DNA from: Pseudomonas fluorescens
GTDB lineage: Bacteria; Pseudomonadota; Gammaproteobacteria; Pseudomonadales; Pseudomonadaceae
DNA: 39,139 nucleotides
Assembly (NCBI RefSeq): GCF_002022275.1
Contig: NZ_MSDF01000005.1
Span: forward strand, 7,551 to 46,689
Reading direction: 5' to 3'
This document shows positions 35,785-39,139 of the stretch, piece by piece. A program made the position numbers and the translations under genes. The notes beneath the pieces were generated by a model that saw nothing but the letters and a program-made list of their open reading frames with translations, searched no databases and was not told the DNA's origin. Within the stretch, counting starts at the first letter, position 1, and every line of letters begins with the position of its first letter.

Positions 35785-36234
35785 ATGATGGACAGCGCAA
35801 ACGAATGGCAAACTGCACTTCCTGAATTTCTGCTGGAAGCCGAAATGCTGCTGGCAAAGTCGGAAGAATGCTTGAACCACTTGCATTTGATTCGCAACGA
35901 CAGCGATGCCATCGACTGCATGAAAGCCAGCCTGGCCAAACTGGCTGAAAAGGCCGAAGGCCTGGCCCTGCAGGCGATCAGCGAGTTCTCCCGCCATATT
36001 CAGTACCTGATTGCCAACGCCGTAAGCCCCATGCAACTGCACGATCAGGCCCTCAATGCCTTGCATGACTGCCTGACCCTGCTGGCGTGGCAACTGGAGC
36101 TGATCGACACGCGCACGGGAGAGTTGGGCCTGGATGAAAGTGAGCAAACTACGTTGATCGCAACGGTCACTTTGCAGATACCGCAAAAAGACTTCAGTAA
36201 TAAACCGCAGCAGCGCGCGCACCACGCCTCGTGA
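35785..36234 (+). CDS. Small helical protein, possible degenerate Hpt-like domain
   Basis: I do not firmly recognise this 149-residue protein. It is predicted almost wholly helical, with no signal peptide and no membrane segment, and is leucine- and glutamate-rich. The stretch at about 45-75 (DCMKASLAKLAEKAEGLALQ and the helix after it) has the spacing of a histidine-phosphotransfer four-helix bundle, but the phospho-accepting HxxKG motif is missing. The C-terminal 20 residues look disordered. ATG 35785 (MMDS) is supported by GGAG at 35775. It lies between cheV and a two-component pair, so a signalling link is conceivable, but this is inference from context only. Confidence 0.6.
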   Translation: MMDSANEWQTALPEFLLEAEMLLAKSEECLNHLHLIRNDSDAIDCMKASLAKLAEKAEGLALQAISEFSRHIQYLIANAVSPMQLHDQALNALHDCLTLLAWQLELIDTRTGELGLDESEQTTLIATVTLQIPQKDFSNKPQQRAHHAS

Positions 36235-36507
36235 TGCGTTGAACAGGTCGTATTTAATAGCGCAGTTATCTAAAAACGACCGCCTCCCCCTCAATGGCTG
36301 CTTTTGATATGCGAGAAAACATATCAATTAGCCATCAGCGCAAATAACGATACAACTCAACTTAATTAATACAACTGCTTATTGTTTGAACGCTGGGATT
36401 ACCGCCCAGGGCGTTTGCCTGCTTAATAAACCGTCCGTGCGAAGTGTCAGGCGACCAACGGTAATAGTGGTGGTACTATGCCCCGCTCGAAGTGACTCAA
36501 CTTCATC
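36235..36507. other. AT-rich intergenic region upstream of the NarL-type kinase
   Basis: It contains a perfect inverted repeat TTGATATG (36304-36311) and CATATCAA (36320-36327) with loop CGAGAAAA. An AT-rich stretch (about 36345-36385) is suited to a promoter. No coding region is evident. The hairpin has no T-run, so it is either an operator or a weak terminator for the gene upstream. Confidence 0.5.
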
Positions 36508-37497
36508 ATGTATAAAAACGATTCGGCACCGCATTCCACACAGAGCCCTGTCAGCCGCCGTGACCGGTCTTCCCGCAGTGAACCTTCATTGGCTCCATCC
36601 GCTATGTACGCCAGCCTCAAGTCACTCATCGCAAGGTCCGTGTCCCGCAGCAATGCGCGCCGCATGGTTCTCGTCCTGTGCCTTTGCTCGTTGCTGATCA
36701 GCCTGTGGGCCTACACCCGTTCCGCGCCGCTGCCGCTCTTGATCCTGTTGCTCAACCTGGCCACCTTGCTGGTGGTGGGCGTGCAACAGTGGCGCTCGCG
36801 CAAGTCGATCAAGTTTCAACCGCAGGAGCTGGCCGACCGTTTGTTGCAGGTCCAGGAAAATGAACGCCATCGCCTCAGCCGCGAGCTGCATGACGACATC
36901 GGCCAACTGCTGACCGCCGCCAAGCTGCAAAGCGAATGGCTCAAACGCCGCCTGCCGGACGACCTGCAAAGCCAGTGCACAGTGCTGTGCAACACTCTGA
37001 ACGAAACCCTGGCCAAAGTGCGCGACGTGTCCGCCATCCTCAACCCACGTCAATTGGCCAGCCTGGGCCTTGAAGCGAGCCTGCGCGCGCACTTGCTCAA
37101 GACCCTGGAAAACACCCCGATTCACTGGAGCCTGGAATGCCAGCAACGGCTGACCGGTATCCCGGAAGAAATGGCCGTGGCGGCGTTTCGCATCACCCAG
37201 GAAGCCATCACCAACATGCTGCGCCATGCACAGGCGCAGAATTTGCTTGTACGCCTGCAACGCTTGCCCGAAGGCTTGTCGCTGATGATCTGCGATGATG
37301 GCCAGGGCTTTTTGCCCGCCATCAATCCCGGCCTGGAAGGCCAACGGGGGATGGCCGGGATGTCCGAGCGCATAGATCAGTTGGGCGGCACTTTGTCCGT
37401 CAGCAGCCAGCCAGGCAAAGGCACGCGGATCGACGCGCTTTTCCCCTGGGCGCCCCGCGCCCTAGAACGGGCCAGTTCCCCTAAGGTTTTAGAGTGA
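36508..37497 (+). CDS. NarL-type sensor histidine kinase with minimal membrane input
   Basis: The 329-residue HisKA_3 kinase has two membrane helices (about 53-70 and 75-92) joined by only a few residues, a short linker, the phospho-acceptor His128 in RELHDDIGQ, and a C-terminal ATPase domain (ITQEAITNMLRHA, CDDGQGF, GMAGMSERIDQLGG). There is no periplasmic, PAS or GAF sensor domain, so the signal is sensed within the membrane or brought by a partner. It overlaps its response regulator by GTGA. The start is uncertain: ATG 36508 gives a 50-residue Ser/Arg-rich cytoplasmic tail, whereas ATG 36604 would begin nearer the first helix. The specific pathway was not recognised. Confidence 0.85.
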   Translation: MYKNDSAPHSTQSPVSRRDRSSRSEPSLAPSAMYASLKSLIARSVSRSNARRMVLVLCLCSLLISLWAYTRSAPLPLLILLLNLATLLVVGVQQWRSRKSIKFQPQELADRLLQVQENERHRLSRELHDDIGQLLTAAKLQSEWLKRRLPDDLQSQCTVLCNTLNETLAKVRDVSAILNPRQLASLGLEASLRAHLLKTLENTPIHWSLECQQRLTGIPEEMAVAAFRITQEAITNMLRHAQAQNLLVRLQRLPEGLSLMICDDGQGFLPAINPGLEGQRGMAGMSERIDQLGGTLSVSSQPGKGTRIDALFPWAPRALERASSPKVLE

Positions 37498-38153
37498 CCT
37501 GCAAATTACTCCTGGTAGATGACCACGCACTGATCCGGGCCGGCGTACGCGCGCTGATTCAGGACGTTCCCGGCTACACCGTGATCGGCGAAGCCAGTGA
37601 TGGTGCGCAGTTGCTGGAAAAATTCAGCGCCTTGCAGCCGGATATCGTGCTGCTGGACCTGTCGATGAAGCACATCGGTGGCCTCGACGCCTTGCAGCAA
37701 CTCAAGGCCGCCTACCCCAAAAGCAAGGTGCTGATCCTGTCGATGCACACCGACCCGGAGCTGATCATGCGTGCCTTGGAGTCCGGCGCGCATGGCTACC
37801 TGCTCAAGGACACCACGGCCAACGAGCTGGAACACGCACTGCTGGCCTTGCGCAACAACGAGCGCTACCTGAGCCCCGCCATCGCCCACACGGTGATCAA
37901 CCAGGCGCTGATACGCAGCCAGGGCCCGGCCTCCCCCATCGCCCAGAGCCACAACCTCACGGCGCGCCAGCTGGAGATCCTGCGCCTGATCGTGCGCGGC
38001 AAGTCCACCCGGGAAATCGCCCAGGGCCTGGGCCTGAGCATCAAGACCGTGGAGGCGCACCGCTCGCAGATCATGAAGCGCCTGCAGATATTCGATGTGG
38101 CGGGCTTGGTGTTATTCGCCGTTCGCGAGCAGATCATCAGCCTGGACGACTAG
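37494..38153 (+). CDS. LuxR/NarL-family response regulator
   Basis: The 219-residue protein has a receiver domain (1-120) with Asp9-Asp10, phospho-acceptor Asp55 (LLDLSMKHIGG) and Lys105 (YLLKDT). A LuxR-type helix-turn-helix follows (about 150-212: LTARQLEILRLIVRGKSTRE, then LGLSIKTVEAHRSQIMKRL). It starts with GTG at 37494, overlapping the kinase stop, so the pair is co-translated. Its 3' end overlaps the convergent lipid kinase gene by 42 bp. The targets are unknown; autoregulation through the palindromes upstream of the kinase is possible. Confidence 0.9.
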   Translation: MTCKLLLVDDHALIRAGVRALIQDVPGYTVIGEASDGAQLLEKFSALQPDIVLLDLSMKHIGGLDALQQLKAAYPKSKVLILSMHTDPELIMRALESGAHGYLLKDTTANELEHALLALRNNERYLSPAIAHTVINQALIRSQGPASPIAQSHNLTARQLEILRLIVRGKSTREIAQGLGLSIKTVEAHRSQIMKRLQIFDVAGLVLFAVREQIISLDD

Positions 38154-39032
38154 CGGCGAATTCACCGGCAGATGCACGCGCAAGGCTTTGGGCAACGCGC
38201 TGAAGCGCAGGTCGTCGCCTTTGAGCGGTTCACCGTCCAGGTTGATGTACAAACCTTCGGCCACCTTGATCTCAACCCACGGCAAGCGTGCGCGCACGAA
38301 CATGCTGTCCAGGCCCCAACCGTCGCTCATCAGGGTCATCAACGTGCCGACCACCTCTTGGGGCGCCGGCAGGATGCTGATATCCAGCAGGCCATCATCG
38401 GCCAATGCTCCCGGGCACAACACATGCCCACCGCCTGCCTGGCGACCGTTACCGATGCCCAGCGCCAGCAGGTCGCCCTTCCAGTGGAAGCCTGGCCCTT
38501 CCAGCTCGCCATACGCCGCCTTCAACTCGCTGAAACGGGTCAGGCCGGTGAACAGGTAGGCGGCGCCGCCGAGGACTTTTTTCAGGTCTTCGGAGGTGTT
38601 GGCAGTGACCTGGCTGCCGAAGCCGCCGGTGGCCATGTTGAGGAACATTTGGCTGCCGGCCTGGCCGAGGTCGATGGCCCGGGGCTCGACATCGAGCAAT
38701 GCCAGTGCTTCAGCGGGCTGCAGCGGTACACCGGCGGCCTTGGCGAAATCGTTGGCGGTGCCCAGGGGCATCAGCACGAGGCTGGCGTCGGTTTTGGCCA
38801 GGGCCATGGCTTCAGCCACGTCGCGCAGCGTGCCGTCGCCGCCACCGGCGATGAGGTGGGTGTAGCCGTCGGCCAGGGCTTCGTTGACCAGCCGTTGGGC
38901 GTCGCCGCCTTCCCAGGTGACCCGTACCGCCAGCTCCCAACCCTGCTCACGCCGAGCCTGCACGGCGGCGCGCACGTCCTCGTTGAGGGCTTGCTTGCCG
39001 TGGAGGATCAATAGGGCTTTGGGGGTGGTCAT
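38112..39032 (-). CDS. yegS: YegS-like lipid kinase (diacylglycerol kinase family)
   Basis: The 306-residue protein has a DAGK catalytic domain (about 1-130): GGGDGTLRDVAEA is the nucleotide-binding loop and MPLGTANDFAKA the second motif. A C-terminal beta-sandwich contains ATGGFGSQV and the LYINLDGEPL region. YegS enzymes phosphorylate lipids such as phosphatidylglycerol or diacylglycerol at the inner membrane. ATG 39032 follows AGGAG at good spacing; the longer in-frame extension has no such support. The last 14 codons run into the end of the convergent response-regulator gene. Confidence 0.9.
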   Translation of the reverse strand: MTTPKALLILHGKQALNEDVRAAVQARREQGWELAVRVTWEGGDAQRLVNEALADGYTHLIAGGGDGTLRDVAEAMALAKTDASLVLMPLGTANDFAKAAGVPLQPAEALALLDVEPRAIDLGQAGSQMFLNMATGGFGSQVTANTSEDLKKVLGGAAYLFTGLTRFSELKAAYGELEGPGFHWKGDLLALGIGNGRQAGGGHVLCPGALADDGLLDISILPAPQEVVGTLMTLMSDGWGLDSMFVRARLPWVEIKVAEGLYINLDGEPLKGDDLRFSALPKALRVHLPVNSPLVVQADDLLANGE

Positions 39033-39090
39033 TGGGGGACTCCTGGGGTTTAGTGGTTCCTGAAGGATGTGGACATTTGGGGAGGGGGTT

Positions 39091-39120
39091 TGGTTTACCG
39101 AGTACATATCCATTTTTTCG
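39091..39120 (+). repeat. Dispersed intergenic repeat, right-edge copy
   Basis: GAGTACATATCC, then a T-run, then CGGTAACGGC. The first 12 bases equal those of the left-edge copy in opposite orientation. It lies upstream of the yegS start and continues to the window edge. Confidence 0.65.
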
Positions 39121-39139
39121 GTAACGGCTGAAATGGGTT

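Noticed and set aside
35528..35788. An 86-codon open frame upstream of the small helical protein
   Set aside because: No ribosome-binding site, no motif, and it crosses palindromes and overlaps the better-supported gene start.

Overview
This window is chromosomal DNA from a fluorescent Pseudomonas, most likely of the P. fluorescens group. The evidence is the GC-rich coding sequence, the pyoverdine genes pvdL-pvdG-pvdS in the same order as in P. aeruginosa, a DsbRS-type disulfide locus, an acyclic-terpene (atu) cluster, and several P. fluorescens-type REP/REPIN repeats. No transposase, integrase, phage gene, CRISPR array, tRNA or rRNA was seen. Both window edges lie in copies of the same short repeat, so the window may be a whole assembly contig.

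Layout. (1) 1-788, minus: AmpDh3-like amidase, cut by the left edge. (2) 839-6398: an intrinsic terminator, the two-component pair dsbS/dsbR on minus, and divergent dsbD-dsbE-dsbG on plus. Two pairs of direct repeats with 11-bp spacing lie between the arms. (3) 6514-22230: pyoverdine block. PvdL (a 4299-residue NRPS) and thioesterase PvdG are on minus, the sigma factor PvdS is on plus behind a Fur box, and a siderophore acetyltransferase (PvdYII-like) is on minus behind a full PvdS promoter motif. (4) 22299-23096, minus: an orphan periplasmic solute-binding protein. (5) 23182-32226: repressor atuR divergent from atuABCDEF, which encodes citronellyl-CoA/geranyl-CoA degradation. Two near-identical palindromic operators lie between them. 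(6) 32300-34061: a DEDDh exonuclease, PpnP and a MOSC protein, the last two sharing a bidirectional terminator. (7) 34314-39032: CheV behind a sigma-28 motif, an unrecognised small helical protein, a NarL-type two-component pair, and a YegS-like lipid kinase that overlaps the response regulator tail to tail.

How the genes work together. DsbR/DsbS should sense envelope stress (copper, by homology) and switch on DsbD, which passes electrons across the inner membrane to the DsbE- and DsbG-type thioredoxins. Iron starvation lifts Fur repression of pvdS; PvdS then transcribes pvdG-pvdL and the acetyltransferase gene, giving the acylated Glu-Tyr-Dab chromophore precursor and probably acetyl-hydroxyornithine for the peptide chain. 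AtuR should hold the atu operon off until terpenoid acids or their CoA esters appear; AtuD, AtuC/AtuF and AtuE then catalyse dehydrogenation, carboxylation and hydration. No clearly new multi-gene system was found. The items most worth a second look are the Lgt-like membrane domain fused to the DsbE thioredoxin, the PECR-like active site of AtuB, the paired operators, and the palindrome-rich gap beside the small helical protein.
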